Counted from the stretch's first letter, positions 17,840 to 27,851 are shown. The stretch is 64,000 bases of DNA from Paludisphaera borealis (GCF_001956985.1 NZ_CP019082.1:5518001-5582000); one strand, 5' to 3'. Made by a program: numbers and translations. The notes: generated by a model from the sequence alone, not told the origin.

Positions 17840-17908
17840 GGGAGGGCGAGGCTCCCGCCGAGCCGCACGCGGAGTTGAAAACCGGCTCGGCGGGAGCCTC
17901 GCCCTCCC
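17840..17908. repeat. Perfect 26-base inverted repeat in the DUF2760-Hsp70 spacer
   Basis: Left arm 17840-17865 (GGGAGGGCGAGGCTCCCGCC...) and right arm 17883-17908 pair over 26 bases with a 17-base loop. There is no T-run, so it is not a standard intrinsic terminator. It belongs to the type of GC-rich palindrome common between planctomycete genes; only one copy is seen in this window. Confidence 0.8.
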
Positions 17909-17982
17909 GCAATTCGCGCTTGAGGGACAGACTCTGAGATCCTGAGCCGTCGTAAGATTTCGATTCGATTCAAGAGGCCGGC

Positions 17983-19806
17983 ATGTCGCGATTCGTCGTG
18001 GGCGTCGATCTGGGTACGACCAACAGCTCCCTGGCTTACGCCCCGTCGGGCGAGGGCCCGGCCGATCCGTCGTCGCCGCCGGTCCCGATCGAGCAGCTTC
18101 CGATCCCGCAGGTCGTCGGCCTGAACGACGTTGCGCCTCGGCCGCTGCTTCCCTCGTTCCTGTACCTGGCCGGAGCCAAGGAGTTCCCCGCCGGGGCGCT
18201 CGACCTCCCCTGGAAGGCGTCGCTGGATCGCGCGGCCGGCGTCTTCGCCCGCGACCACGGCGCGAAGGTCCCCGGCCGGCTGGTCAGTTCGGCCAAGAGC
18301 TGGCTGTCGCACGCCGGGGTCGACCGCCGGGCGGCGATCCTGCCGTGGACGGCGGCCGACGACGTCGCCAAGGTCTCGCCGGTCGACGCCTCGGCCGCGT
18401 ATCTGGAGCACCTGCGCGACGCCTGGAACTCCACGATCGCCGGCAAGACCGCCGCCGACCGCCTGGAGAATCAGGACGTCCTGTTGACCGTCCCCGCCTC
18501 GTTCGACGCCGTGGCCCGCGAGCTGACGATCGAGGCCGCCGGCAAGGCCGGCCTCAAGCACGTGACGCTGCTCGAAGAGCCCCAGGCCGCCTTCTACGCC
18601 TGGCTTTCGGCCCGGGGGGACGACTGGCGGAAATCCGTGAAGGTCGGCGACGTGATCCTCGTCTGCGACGTCGGCGGCGGCACCACCGACTTCACCCTGA
18701 TCGCCGTGACCGAGGAGGCCGGCGACCTCGTCCTGTCGCGGCTCGCGGTCGGCGAGCACATCCTGCTCGGCGGCGACAACATGGACCTGGCCCTGGCCTA
18801 CGCCGTGGCCGGCTCGCTGCCCCAGGGCATGGACGGGCTCGACGCGGCCCAGCGGGTGGCCCTCGGCCACGCCTGCCGGACGGCCAAGGAGACCCTGTTC
18901 GCCGACCCCAAGAAGGCGGCGGCCCCGGTCGCGATTCTCGGTCGCGGCTCGAAGGTCATCGGCGGCGCGATCAAGACCGAGCTGACCCGCGAGACGCTGC
19001 ACGCGGTGCTGGTCGACGGCTTCCTGCCCCGATGCGCGCCGACCGACCAGCCCGTGCGCGGGCGTCGCGTGGGCCTGACCGAGATCGGCCTGCCCTACGC
19101 CGCCGACCCCGCGATCACCCGCCACCTCGCGCGGTTCCTGGGCCAGCAGGCCGGCTCGCTGCACACCGGCGGGTCGATGATCATGCCGTCGTCGGTCCTG
19201 TTCAACGGCGGCGTGTTCAAGTCGAACGAGCTGCGCGGGCGCGTGCTCGACGTGCTTTCCGAGTGGGCGGGCAAGCCCGTCCCCGAGCTACGATCGAACG
19301 ACCTGGACCTGGCGGTCGCCCGGGGCGCCGCGTATTACGGGCAGGTCCGCAAGGGCCGGGGCGTGCGGATTCGGGGGGGCGTGGGGCGGTCGTATTACGT
19401 CGGCCTGGAGACCTCGGCACCTGCGGTGCCAGGCGTTTCGCCGCCGGTCAAGGCCCTCTGCGTCGTGCCGATGGGCATGGAGGAGGGGACCGAGGCCGAC
19501 GTCCCCAGCTCGGAACTCGGCCTGATCGTCGGCGAGCCGGCCGTGTTCCGGTTCCTCAGTTCGACGACCCGCCGCGACGACCCGCTGGGTGCCGTGCTCG
19601 ACCGCTGGAACCCGGAAGAGATCCAGGAACTCGCCCCGCTCGAAACGGCCTTGCCCGTCGAGGGCGACGCCGAGGGCGCGGTCGTCCCGGTCCGGCTGCA
19701 CTCCCACGTCAACGAGGTCGGCGCACTCGAACTCTGGTGCCGGAGCACCCGCGACGACCGTCGCTGGAAGCTCGAATTCAACGTCCGCGAGCCGAGCGAA
19801 GACTGA
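17983..19806 (+). CDS. Hsp70-family chaperone-like ATPase
   Basis: A 607-residue protein. The actin-like ATPase signatures are intact: phosphate 1 VGVDLGTTNSS (residues 6-16), phosphate 2 CDVGGGTTDF (from residue 228) and the adenosine motif LFNGGVFKS (about 406). The N-terminal ATPase part extends to about residue 460; the remaining ~140 residues are shorter and more divergent than the DnaK substrate-binding domain and lack the helical lid and acidic tail. It is therefore a specialised Hsp70 relative, not DnaK. It follows DUF2760, its usual partner, and is two bases from the downstream molybdopterin-domain gene, so the three form an operon. Clients are unknown. Confidence 0.9.
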   Translation: MSRFVVGVDLGTTNSSLAYAPSGEGPADPSSPPVPIEQLPIPQVVGLNDVAPRPLLPSFLYLAGAKEFPAGALDLPWKASLDRAAGVFARDHGAKVPGRLVSSAKSWLSHAGVDRRAAILPWTAADDVAKVSPVDASAAYLEHLRDAWNSTIAGKTAADRLENQDVLLTVPASFDAVARELTIEAAGKAGLKHVTLLEEPQAAFYAWLSARGDDWRKSVKVGDVILVCDVGGGTTDFTLIAVTEEAGDLVLSRLAVGEHILLGGDNMDLALAYAVAGSLPQGMDGLDAAQRVALGHACRTAKETLFADPKKAAAPVAILGRGSKVIGGAIKTELTRETLHAVLVDGFLPRCAPTDQPVRGRRVGLTEIGLPYAADPAITRHLARFLGQQAGSLHTGGSMIMPSSVLFNGGVFKSNELRGRVLDVLSEWAGKPVPELRSNDLDLAVARGAAYYGQVRKGRGVRIRGGVGRSYYVGLETSAPAVPGVSPPVKALCVVPMGMEEGTEADVPSSELGLIVGEPAVFRFLSSTTRRDDPLGAVLDRWNPEEIQELAPLETALPVEGDAEGAVVPVRLHSHVNEVGALELWCRSTRDDRRWKLEFNVREPSED

Positions 19807-19808
19807 AA

Positions 19809-20294
19809 ATGAGCGATCAACCCACGCTGCTTATCGTCGACGGCGCCGTCGCGAAGCCCCTGCGCCTCAGCTTCGACGACCTCGCCGGTCTCCCCGCCGC
19901 CGACCGGGTCGACGACATCTCCCGCTTCCACCCCAATCGGCAAGGGTCGGGCGTGACGTTGGAGGCCGTGCTGCGGTTGGCCGAGGTTTCGCCCGAGGCG
20001 CGCTACATCACCTTGCACGCCGACCGCGACGACTTCCACGTCCCGGTGCCGCTCCAGGCGGTCCGCGCCGAGGCCGTCATCGTCTTCCACCTGAACGGCG
20101 TTCCGCTCGGCCCCAAGCACGGCGGCCCGATCCGGTTCATCATCCCCAACCCCGCCGCCTGCCACACCGACGAACTCGACGACTGCGCGAACGTCAAGTA
20201 CCTCAGCCGCATGGAAGTGACCACCGGCCGAGGCCGCGACACCCGCCCGACCACCGACGCCGAACACGCCGCGCTTCACGAGAAGCAAGGCTGA
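19809..20294 (+). CDS. Molybdopterin-binding (sulfite-oxidase-type) domain protein lacking the usual Cys ligand
   Basis: A 161-residue protein starting two bases after the Hsp70 stop. LRLSFDDLAGLP, ITLHADRDDFHVPVPL, and GVPLGPKHGGPIRFIIPN with VKYLSRMEV follow the order of the oxidoreductase molybdopterin-binding domain (the SUOX/YedY core). In catalytic members a conserved Cys ligates Mo just before the W-G-V-x-L segment; here that region reads DDISRFHPNRQGSGVTLEAV with no Cys. The only Cys residues are in NPAACHTDELDDCANVK, near the family's substrate side. It may bind a cofactor or metal without redox catalysis, or be purely structural (inference). Its place in a chaperone operon is unusual. 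Confidence 0.75.
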   Translation: MSDQPTLLIVDGAVAKPLRLSFDDLAGLPAADRVDDISRFHPNRQGSGVTLEAVLRLAEVSPEARYITLHADRDDFHVPVPLQAVRAEAVIVFHLNGVPLGPKHGGPIRFIIPNPAACHTDELDDCANVKYLSRMEVTTGRGRDTRPTTDAEHAALHEKQG

Positions 20295-20384
20295 CGGCGG
20301 GGCGGTCGACGAGGGAGATCAAGAAATGCCGCTGCAAGCATCAGTCGTTGTCGATGTGGTGATACGTTCTCTCGCCCAGAGTTC

Positions 20385-21857
20385 TCAGTGTCCGAGGCTG
20401 CGGCAGACGGCCAGGTAGGCCGGTTTGAGCTTTTCGAAGTCCTTCTCGGGTCCGTAGGCGAGGACCGAGAGCCGGCGGTCCTTGGTCAGCAGCGTGACGT
20501 GGTAGCCTTTGAGGTTGGAGCCGAACAGGCCGCCCGACGCCTTGAACAGGGAGATCCGGCCTTCGCCGAGGCCCGAGCCCTTGAAGACGTCGGGCTTGCC
20601 TTCCTGGTACTCGCTCAGCTCCCCGGCGGCGACCTTCTTGTACATCTCGTGGGCGCGATGCACCGGCGCGAGTTCGCTCCCTTCCTCGAACTGGCCCGCC
20701 GAGTCGGAGCCCGACATGAGCGAGCCCTGGATGTCGGCGTAAATCTGGATCTTCGCCGGGTCCTTGGTGAGGATGATGTACGAATACGTGTTGTCGGGAC
20801 GGGCGCCGGTGTCGGTTTCCCAGCCTTGAGGGTGGCGAAGCCGGAACGCGCCGTCCTTCGCGGAGAGTTCGACGGAGGCGATCTTCAGATCGGCCGCCGG
20901 GTCGCTCTTGCCAGCGTCCTTGTCGACGAGTTCCGCCGCCGCCTTGGCGTCGGCCTTCGCCTTGCCGCCGGCCGCCGGCGCGCCGGTGAGCCGGATCAAC
21001 TGGACGATCAGCTTGCCGCTCTGCGGGTCCATGAGGTCGAGCGTCGAGGCGCCGAGCTTGATCTTGAACTCGCGATCGTTGGTCTCGCCGTCTTCGTCCT
21101 TGAGGATGAGCTTGAGGCGGTTGCCCTTCACGGAGTAGGTTCCGGTCGTGGTGGACTCGCCGTTAATCGTCATCGACGCATTCTTCTTCGCGTCGAGGAC
21201 GAGGTCGTAACCCGTGTGGGTGAGCGACCGGCTGATCTCGTGCTCGACCATCGAGCCGCCCCACTTGCCGATGATCGAGGCGGGCTTCAAGAAGACGTCG
21301 TATGCGATGTAGCCTAACCCGCAGACGAGCAAGAGCGCGACGCCGCCGACGCCGGCCAGCACCCGCTTGTCGAGCCCGTCGGACTCGCCCGCCGACTTCT
21401 TTTTCTTCTTCTTGCCGGTCTTCTTTTTCTTCGGCTCGCCATTCGCGGAAGAGGAATCGGGCAGGGGGGCGAGCCGGGCGAGCGGCGCAACCGGTTCGGA
21501 GGCCGGTTCGAGGTCGTCGAAGAGGGACGACGGCGGCTCGTCGTCGAATTCGCGAACCGGGGGGGCCGGCTTCGGAGCGGGCCTGCTCGGCTTCGGCGGC
21601 GGGACGGCGGCCTTGGCTGAGACTGAGGTCGGGGCCGGGGCGGTTCGTTTGGCGTCGTGCTCGACGTACCCGCGAGCGAGCAGCTCGTGGGCGACCGTCT
21701 CGCTTGCGGCACGGGCTTCCGACTCGCTCGGCAGCTCTTTCTCCTGCCGCGTCGTGGTTCCGTCCGGCTTCATCCGGACGACGCTCATGCGAGCGCCCAC
21801 GACTTCCAGGACGACGATCTTGCGGTCGGTCGACGAGCCCAGGCTGAACCTACGCAT
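20385..21857 (-). CDS. Single-pass membrane protein with Lys-rich stretch, lipocalin-like and C-terminal domains
   Basis: About 490 residues from the ATG at 21857 (GAGGAAGG upstream). Architecture: a small N-terminal domain (residues 1-65, KIVVLEVVGARMSVVRMKPD); a long Pro/Ala linker; a basic tract (EPKKKKTGKKKKKKSAG) at about 150-165; a transmembrane helix VLAGVGGVALLLVCGLGYIA (about 175-195); then IIGKWGGSMVEHE...TINGESTTTGTYSVKGNRLKL, similar to lipocalin-like domains in which a GxW start and a TGTYS strand are typical. The last ~180 residues (FRLRHPQGWETD, AKIQIYADIQGS) resemble PsbP-like or similar domains. Function is not known. It converges with the chaperone operon 90 bases away. Confidence 0.7.
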   Translation of the reverse strand: MRRFSLGSSTDRKIVVLEVVGARMSVVRMKPDGTTTRQEKELPSESEARAASETVAHELLARGYVEHDAKRTAPAPTSVSAKAAVPPPKPSRPAPKPAPPVREFDDEPPSSLFDDLEPASEPVAPLARLAPLPDSSSANGEPKKKKTGKKKKKKSAGESDGLDKRVLAGVGGVALLLVCGLGYIAYDVFLKPASIIGKWGGSMVEHEISRSLTHTGYDLVLDAKKNASMTINGESTTTGTYSVKGNRLKLILKDEDGETNDREFKIKLGASTLDLMDPQSGKLIVQLIRLTGAPAAGGKAKADAKAAAELVDKDAGKSDPAADLKIASVELSAKDGAFRLRHPQGWETDTGARPDNTYSYIILTKDPAKIQIYADIQGSLMSGSDSAGQFEEGSELAPVHRAHEMYKKVAAGELSEYQEGKPDVFKGSGLGEGRISLFKASGGLFGSNLKGYHVTLLTKDRRLSVLAYGPEKDFEKLKPAYLAVCRSLGH

Positions 21858-22035
21858 CACGGACCTTCCTCAACGAATCGGTCGCCGCCGAGGTCGCATC
21901 AAAGAGATTGTGATTCATGACTCGGACGGATGCCGGGCATCATACACAAACGCAAACATTTTCGCCAAGAGGCCCGGCCGTCGGTTTCCCGAATCTCCAC
22001 GATCCCTTCATCATTCGACCCGCGCGAGGAACCAT

Positions 22036-22080
22036 CATGACGCCATTGGGACACCCGGCCTCATGATAATGGCGTCGGGG
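22036..22080 (+). repeat. Dispersed repeat B, copy B2, overlapping the 3' end of the kinase gene
   Basis: CATGACGCC-ATTGGGACACCC-GGCCTCATGATAATGGCG matches B1 (13712-13754) at most positions. The stop codon of the kinase gene (22061-22063) and its last few codons (PTPLS) lie inside the repeat, so the repeat supplies the gene's C-terminus. Confidence 0.7.
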
Positions 22081-24442
22081 GTTCGGTCGTGTCGGGTTGT
22101 GGCTTCAACAAAACCGCCGCCTCATCGTCGAGAAAGTGCAGCTCGAAGTCGCCGTAGCGGTACCGCTTGGTCCATTGGACGGCCTCGTGATAGAGGGTGC
22201 GGGCGCGATCCAGTTCGCCCTGCCGGGCGAGGATCATCGACAGCACGAACCATTCGTAGGCGTCGCCGCCGTCGCGAATCTTCATCGAGTGCTCGGCCGC
22301 GTCGCGGGCGGTCTCCAGGTTGCCGTTGCGGTACTCGGCGAGGGCCAGGGTCATGAACGGCCGGATGCCGCCGGCCTGGGTCTTGCGGTTGTGAACCTTC
22401 TCCGACGTGACCTCGACCAGCCGTCGGGCCGCCTGGAGCGCGACCTCGGGCTCGCGGATTTCGACGAGCGGACAGAACAGCCGTTGCCAGGCCGCGTACT
22501 GGAGGATGGCGATGTCGTCGGGAGCCAGGTTCATCGCCTTCCGGCTCATTTCGATGCCCCCCCGGAGATGAGGGACCGCCGCCTCTTTCTCGCCATGCAG
22601 CCAGAGTTCGGCGCCCAGGTGGAAATGGCCCCGGCCCAACTCGTTCCAGCGGGGCGCCGTCGGTCCGTCGGCCAGGAGTTTTCTGGCGGCCTCGATCGCT
22701 TTGCGATACGCGTCTTTCGTGCCCTCGAAATCGTCGGCCGCGGTATAAAGGAGTGCGATCCGGAGCCAGATCTCCGGGGCCTCCTCGACGGTCCGTCCTT
22801 CGCCTTCGAGCGTCTTGAGGTACTCGTGGTAGCACGAGACGGCCTCGTCGACGACGTCGCGCCGGGCCGAGACGAACTTGGGGTCGCGGTCGAGATCGGG
22901 GTTCGCGAGTTTCTTGATCGGTTCGGTGATCCCGTTGAGCACCCAGTAGGCGTTATCGGCGGCGATCTCGGCTTCCAGCCGGGCGGTCTCGGCGTTCTTC
23001 TTCGCGAGCCCGAGGGCGTCCTTGGTCGCGTCGTGCGCCCGGCCGATCAGGACGATCGAGACGGCGAGCATGACGACCGCCAGCATCAAAGTGGCCAGAG
23101 CCGAGGCGACGAGCGACGGGTGCCGGCGTCCCCATTTCACGGCCCGATCCCACCACGTCGGCGGCTTCGCCAGGATCGTCTTGTCTTCGAGGAACCTCCG
23201 CAGGTCGTCGGCCATCTCCTGGGCGGTCGCGTACCGGCCCTCGACCTCGCGGTTCATCGCCTTCTGAAGAATCGTCTCCAGCTCGTGGGGAACCTTCGGA
23301 TCGACCCGCCGGGCCGGAACGGGTTCATGGTCGGCGATCCTCCGGAGGATGTCCTGGTGGGTGGTCCCCGGGACGGCGGGGGCCAACGTCGTGTACTCGT
23401 AGAGCGTCGCCGCCAGCGAGTAGACGTCGGTCCGATGGTCGACGAACGCCCGCTGCCCAAGCGCCTGTTCGGGGCTCATGTAGCGGAGCGTGCCGAGCAG
23501 GTCGCCGGTCATCGTCAGCCCTCGGTCCTCGCCGAACCGGGCCAGGCCGAAGTCGGTGACCCAGAGGTTCCCCCGCAGGTCGATCATCAGGTTCGAAGGC
23601 TTGACGTCGCGGTGGATCACCCCCTGGCGATGGGCGTACTCCAGAGCCAGGGCGGCCTGAAGCCCCACTTCCGCGACCGTCCGGTAATGGTCGGGCTTGC
23701 GGGGCGACGACCGTGACAGCCTGGGAAGAGTCGAGAGTACGTCGGCCGCCGCGGGCTTCGAGTCGGAGGGCGAGGGCAGGGGGGACGCGGCCTCGGACTC
23801 ACCGTGGCGACCGGGTATGTAAACGGTCGTGGCGGGCCCTTGCGGAGCCGTGGCCGAGCTGTCCGGCGACGAGTCGACCGCCCCCGATTCGACTTGCAGC
23901 TCGTGGATCTGGGCGGCCAAAGTCTGGCCTTCGATGAACTGCATGGCGTAGTAGTGGACGCCGCGATCGCAGCCGACGGCGAAGATCGGCACGATGTTGG
24001 CGTGATGCAACTGCGCCGCGGCTTGGGCCTCGATCTCGAACCGCCGGACGTGCTGGTCGTCGAGGGCCGCGGCGAACGGCAGGACCTTGAGGGCCACCTT
24101 GCGGCGGAGCGAGATCTGCTGGGCCTCGAAGACGATCCCCATCCCCCCCCGGGCGATCGACCGGACGACCAGGAAATCGCCGAGCACCATCGGCTCTTCA
24201 TCGTTCGCCGCCTCCGGGTCCCACGACGGCCCTCTCTCGGATGCCTCGGGGGAGCATAACACGGTCAGGCAGCTTCGGAGGTGGTCGGCGATCGAGGGAT
24301 GCTCGGCCGCGAGCGTCTTCAGGTCGATGTTCGGACCGTCGTCGAGCGCGGCCCGAAGTGCTTCGAGCACGCGCGCCAGCCGCGCTTCCTCGGAGACGTC
24401 CGCCGCCGAGCCGTTGGCCGCAATCTGGTCGCCCACGCCCAT
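22061..24442 (-). CDS. Ser/Thr protein kinase with membrane segment and C-terminal TPR region
   Basis: A 793-residue protein. The kinase domain begins near residue 85: SIARGGMGIVFEA (glycine loop, about 95-106), VALKVL (Lys 119), HRDVKPSNLMID (about 275) and TDFGLARFG (about 298), all with catalytic residues intact. Between the N- and C-lobes is an insertion of about 70 Ser/Pro/Ala-rich residues, often seen in planctomycete kinases. ASALATLMLAVVMLAVSIVL (about 445-465) is a transmembrane helix; the remainder, probably outside or peripheral, forms TPR-like helices ending with KPQPDTTEPPTPLS. Such PknB-type receptors sense signals through the exterior part; the ligand is unknown. GGGGGATCGGGA precedes the ATG. 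The 3' end lies within repeat B2. Confidence 0.92.
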   Translation of the reverse strand: MGVGDQIAANGSAADVSEEARLARVLEALRAALDDGPNIDLKTLAAEHPSIADHLRSCLTVLCSPEASERGPSWDPEAANDEEPMVLGDFLVVRSIARGGMGIVFEAQQISLRRKVALKVLPFAAALDDQHVRRFEIEAQAAAQLHHANIVPIFAVGCDRGVHYYAMQFIEGQTLAAQIHELQVESGAVDSSPDSSATAPQGPATTVYIPGRHGESEAASPLPSPSDSKPAAADVLSTLPRLSRSSPRKPDHYRTVAEVGLQAALALEYAHRQGVIHRDVKPSNLMIDLRGNLWVTDFGLARFGEDRGLTMTGDLLGTLRYMSPEQALGQRAFVDHRTDVYSLAATLYEYTTLAPAVPGTTHQDILRRIADHEPVPARRVDPKVPHELETILQKAMNREVEGRYATAQEMADDLRRFLEDKTILAKPPTWWDRAVKWGRRHPSLVASALATLMLAVVMLAVSIVLIGRAHDATKDALGLAKKNAETARLEAEIAADNAYWVLNGITEPIKKLANPDLDRDPKFVSARRDVVDEAVSCYHEYLKTLEGEGRTVEEAPEIWLRIALLYTAADDFEGTKDAYRKAIEAARKLLADGPTAPRWNELGRGHFHLGAELWLHGEKEAAVPHLRGGIEMSRKAMNLAPDDIAILQYAAWQRLFCPLVEIREPEVALQAARRLVEVTSEKVHNRKTQAGGIRPFMTLALAEYRNGNLETARDAAEHSMKIRDGGDAYEWFVLSMILARQGELDRARTLYHEAVQWTKRYRYGDFELHFLDDEAAVLLKPQPDTTEPPTPLS

Positions 24443-24619
24443 TCCCGATCCCCCAAACCACTCCGTCGGGTCGCTTGCCCTCCCCCTTTATTCTAACTGA
24501 CTCTCCGGGGCAAGTCTCATTGAGCGATCGGGCGATTTGAACTATGGTAACCGTGGGGGTCGTCGGGAGACCGGAGGGACCGGGTCTTCGGCGATCGAAT
24601 CGAGCCGAGGGAGGCAAGG

Positions 24620-25951
24620 ATGTTTCCCCTTTCGCGACCATTCCGACAAGGGCTGGCGACCGCCGCCTTGGTCGCGGCCACGGTGCTGCCGACGGTTTTC
24701 GTGGCGGCCTACGCCTGGCGGATCAACCGGCCGGGGCACATCCGCGACGTCGAGATCGTGCTGGGCAGGCAGCTTGGGCTTCAGGTCACGCTCGACGCCG
24801 TGCTGTATCCCCAGCCTGGCGAGGTGGTCTACCGCGGGATCGTCCTGCGGCAGGAGGAGCCGCGCGGGAAGGGTCTGGTCGAGATCGCCCGGGCGGGGAT
24901 GGTCCGGCTGGTGCGGAGCGATCGGGAGCTGACCATTCACGCCGAGGGCCTGGCCCTCCGCGGCGAGAGTCCGAAGCTCGCCATGGCCCAGATCGGGACC
25001 CTGATCCAGCGGTCGGGCGAACTGGCCTTCGACCACGTCAGCCTCACCGCCCCGACCTGCCAGGTCGACCTCGGCGACGGTCTGGGGTTCTCGGTTCAGG
25101 ACGTCGCGGGGGCGTTCTCGGCCGACCAGGCGAAGCCGATGCTCCGCGTGGCCTACCGGTTGGTCGAGCCGGGGTCGAAGACCCGGTGCGAGCTGACCCT
25201 CACCCGTGACAGGGCCAGCGACCCCGTGGGGACGAGCCTGGTGCTCAAGACCCTGGAGGGGCTGCCGCCCCCGGCCCGGGTGCTGAACGTCTTCTTCGAC
25301 GCCACGGGGTGGATGGGCGAGCGGGCCAAGGTCGACGGCGTGCTCACGCTCCGGCAGTCGGGGAGCCGCGAGTGGGAAGGCGACTTCACGGGCGACCTCC
25401 TCGACGTCGACCTGGGCACGCTGGTGGGACGCCGATTTCCGAGGCATCGGCTGGCCGGCCCGGCCCGGGTGGCCGTTCACAAGGCTCGATGGGGAGACCG
25501 GCCGGGGCAGGGGCCGGGCTGGCTCGAAGCCAAGGGGAAGCTCAGCGCCGGGCAAGGGGCCGTGGGTGTCGACCTGCTCGCGGCCCTGTCCCGCGAGATG
25601 AAGTTCCGGCTGACCCCCCGGGCCTCGCGCGTCGACCCCCGCAGAACCGAGGTCGAGTTCGGCTCGCTCGGGCTGGAGTTCGACATCCAGGCCAACGGCG
25701 AGATCCAGCTCGCCGGAGCCCTCGGCGACGGGTTCCCGCCCGACGCGGTGCTGGCCGGCGGCGGCAACGCTCTGGCCTACGCCCCACAGGGCGCCGCCAA
25801 CGTCTATGGACTCATCAAGACGCTCTTTCCCGTCGCCGATTCGCCGCCGGGGAGCCTCGTCCCCCTCACCACCGAGTCGCGGGTGCTGCTCTGCCTGCCG
25901 ATCGCCCCGGATATCGCGTCAAAGGGTGTGCGTTCCATGGATGCGAACTGA
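24620..25951 (+). CDS. AsmA-like membrane-anchored protein
   Basis: A 443-residue protein with GGGAGG six bases before the ATG. Residues 8-33 (RQGLATAALVAATVLPTVFVAAYAW) form an N-terminal membrane anchor, followed by HIRDVEIVLGRQLGLQVTLD and many alternating beta-strand segments (LTIHAEGLALRGE, GELAFDHVSLTAPTCQVDLG). This resembles AsmA/DUF3971-type proteins that span the periplasm with long beta-layers and move or shield lipids near the outer membrane. Length is shorter than TamB-type proteins. Assignment is by pattern, not by a defined motif. It runs divergently from the kinase gene and converges with recA across a terminator-like hairpin. A much larger AsmA-like gene is at 46541-49909. 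Confidence 0.55.
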   Translation: MFPLSRPFRQGLATAALVAATVLPTVFVAAYAWRINRPGHIRDVEIVLGRQLGLQVTLDAVLYPQPGEVVYRGIVLRQEEPRGKGLVEIARAGMVRLVRSDRELTIHAEGLALRGESPKLAMAQIGTLIQRSGELAFDHVSLTAPTCQVDLGDGLGFSVQDVAGAFSADQAKPMLRVAYRLVEPGSKTRCELTLTRDRASDPVGTSLVLKTLEGLPPPARVLNVFFDATGWMGERAKVDGVLTLRQSGSREWEGDFTGDLLDVDLGTLVGRRFPRHRLAGPARVAVHKARWGDRPGQGPGWLEAKGKLSAGQGAVGVDLLAALSREMKFRLTPRASRVDPRRTEVEFGSLGLEFDIQANGEIQLAGALGDGFPPDAVLAGGGNALAYAPQGAANVYGLIKTLFPVADSPPGSLVPLTTESRVLLCLPIAPDIASKGVRSMDAN

Positions 25952-25960
25952 GGCCCGTCA

Positions 25961-26025
25961 TTGTAGCCGACTTCCGTGGGGTCGGTCCCTGGGCGGCGGA
26001 CCGGGGTCGGAGACCCCGGCTACAA
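25961..26025. repeat. Hairpin between converging AsmA-like and recA genes
   Basis: Outer arms TTGTAGCCG (25961-25969) and CGGCTACAA (26017-26025), inner arms GGTCGGTCC and GGACCGGGG. It lies exactly between two converging stop codons and may serve as a bidirectional terminator although there is no T-run. The text around it (GGGGTCGGAGACCCCGGCTA) has the look of a dispersed planctomycete palindrome. Confidence 0.65.
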
Positions 26026-26038
26026 CGGGAGTCGGATT

Positions 26039-27121
<1,083 letters not shown>

Positions 27122-27186
27122 GGCGTCGGCTCCTTACGAATTTGCTTGTTCTATGTACGTGCGATCACTATGATAGCACCGGGTGG

Positions 27187-27801
27187 TCATTCGGTCAAGT
27201 CGTCGGTCCGGGTTCGCGCGCTGGCCAATGGGGCGCGGGCGAGGGGAGCGTAGGCGGGACCTTCGGGGGTGACGGTTGAGGAGAAGGTGACAACCTCTCC
27301 GACGCTGAACCCGCCGAGCGACCAGGTCTGGTGCCGGGCGACGACGGCGCCCAGGCTGTTCGGCTGCGCCGCGCTTCGACCGGGCTTGATCCGCCCCAGG
27401 GTGATATGGGGGGAAAACCGCTCGTCTTCGGGGATGCACCCGACCTCTTCGAGGGCCGCGCCGACCGCTTTGTGGAGGTCGGCGAGCAGCGCGAGGCCCT
27501 CGCCTTCGACCTTCGCCCACAGAACGCGCGGTCTGGCCAGATTAGGGAACGCGCCCAGGCCGGTTATGGTCAGCTCGAACCGCTTGACGGTCCGTGAGGC
27601 CTTGGCCACGGCTCCGCAGATCTTATTCAGATCGACGTAAGGGACGTCTCCCAGGAACGCGAGGGTCAGGTGGAACGGCAGCGTCTCGCTCCATCGGACC
27701 GAGGGCAACTGCGGGGCCAGCCGACCCTGGAGTTTGGTCAGCCGATCGCCCATTGAGTCGGGAAGGGGGATTGCAATGAATGTGCGTGTCGTCTGGGCCA
27801 T
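27187..27801 (-). CDS. thpR: RNA 2',3'-cyclic phosphodiesterase (2H family)
   Basis: A 204-residue protein of the 2H phosphoesterase fold. The two catalytic HxTx motifs are intact: HLTL at residue 44 and HITL at residue 132, with AFLG and GRIKP following them as in bacterial ThpR/LigT. Length is slightly above the usual 175-190, because of a C-terminal extension. The enzyme hydrolyses 2',3'-cyclic phosphate ends of RNA. It lies 65 bases upstream of recA on the same strand and may share its transcript. Cytoplasmic; no signal sequence. Confidence 0.92.
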   Translation of the reverse strand: MAQTTRTFIAIPLPDSMGDRLTKLQGRLAPQLPSVRWSETLPFHLTLAFLGDVPYVDLNKICGAVAKASRTVKRFELTITGLGAFPNLARPRVLWAKVEGEGLALLADLHKAVGAALEEVGCIPEDERFSPHITLGRIKPGRSAAQPNSLGAVVARHQTWSLGGFSVGEVVTFSSTVTPEGPAYAPLARAPLASARTRTDDLTE

Positions 27802-27851
27802 TGAGCGGTCGTTTTCCGTGTGTGTGGGTCGAGGCGTGTTGAAGTCGAGGC

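Noticed and set aside
17203-19164. Minus-strand open frame of 653 codons opposite Hsp70
   Set aside because: Antisense to a strongly recognised Hsp70; no motif of its own.
27122-27186. Possible LexA/SOS box upstream of recA
   Set aside because: A GAAC-containing stretch is present, but neither the CTG-N10-CAG nor the GAAC-N4-GTTC pattern is complete.
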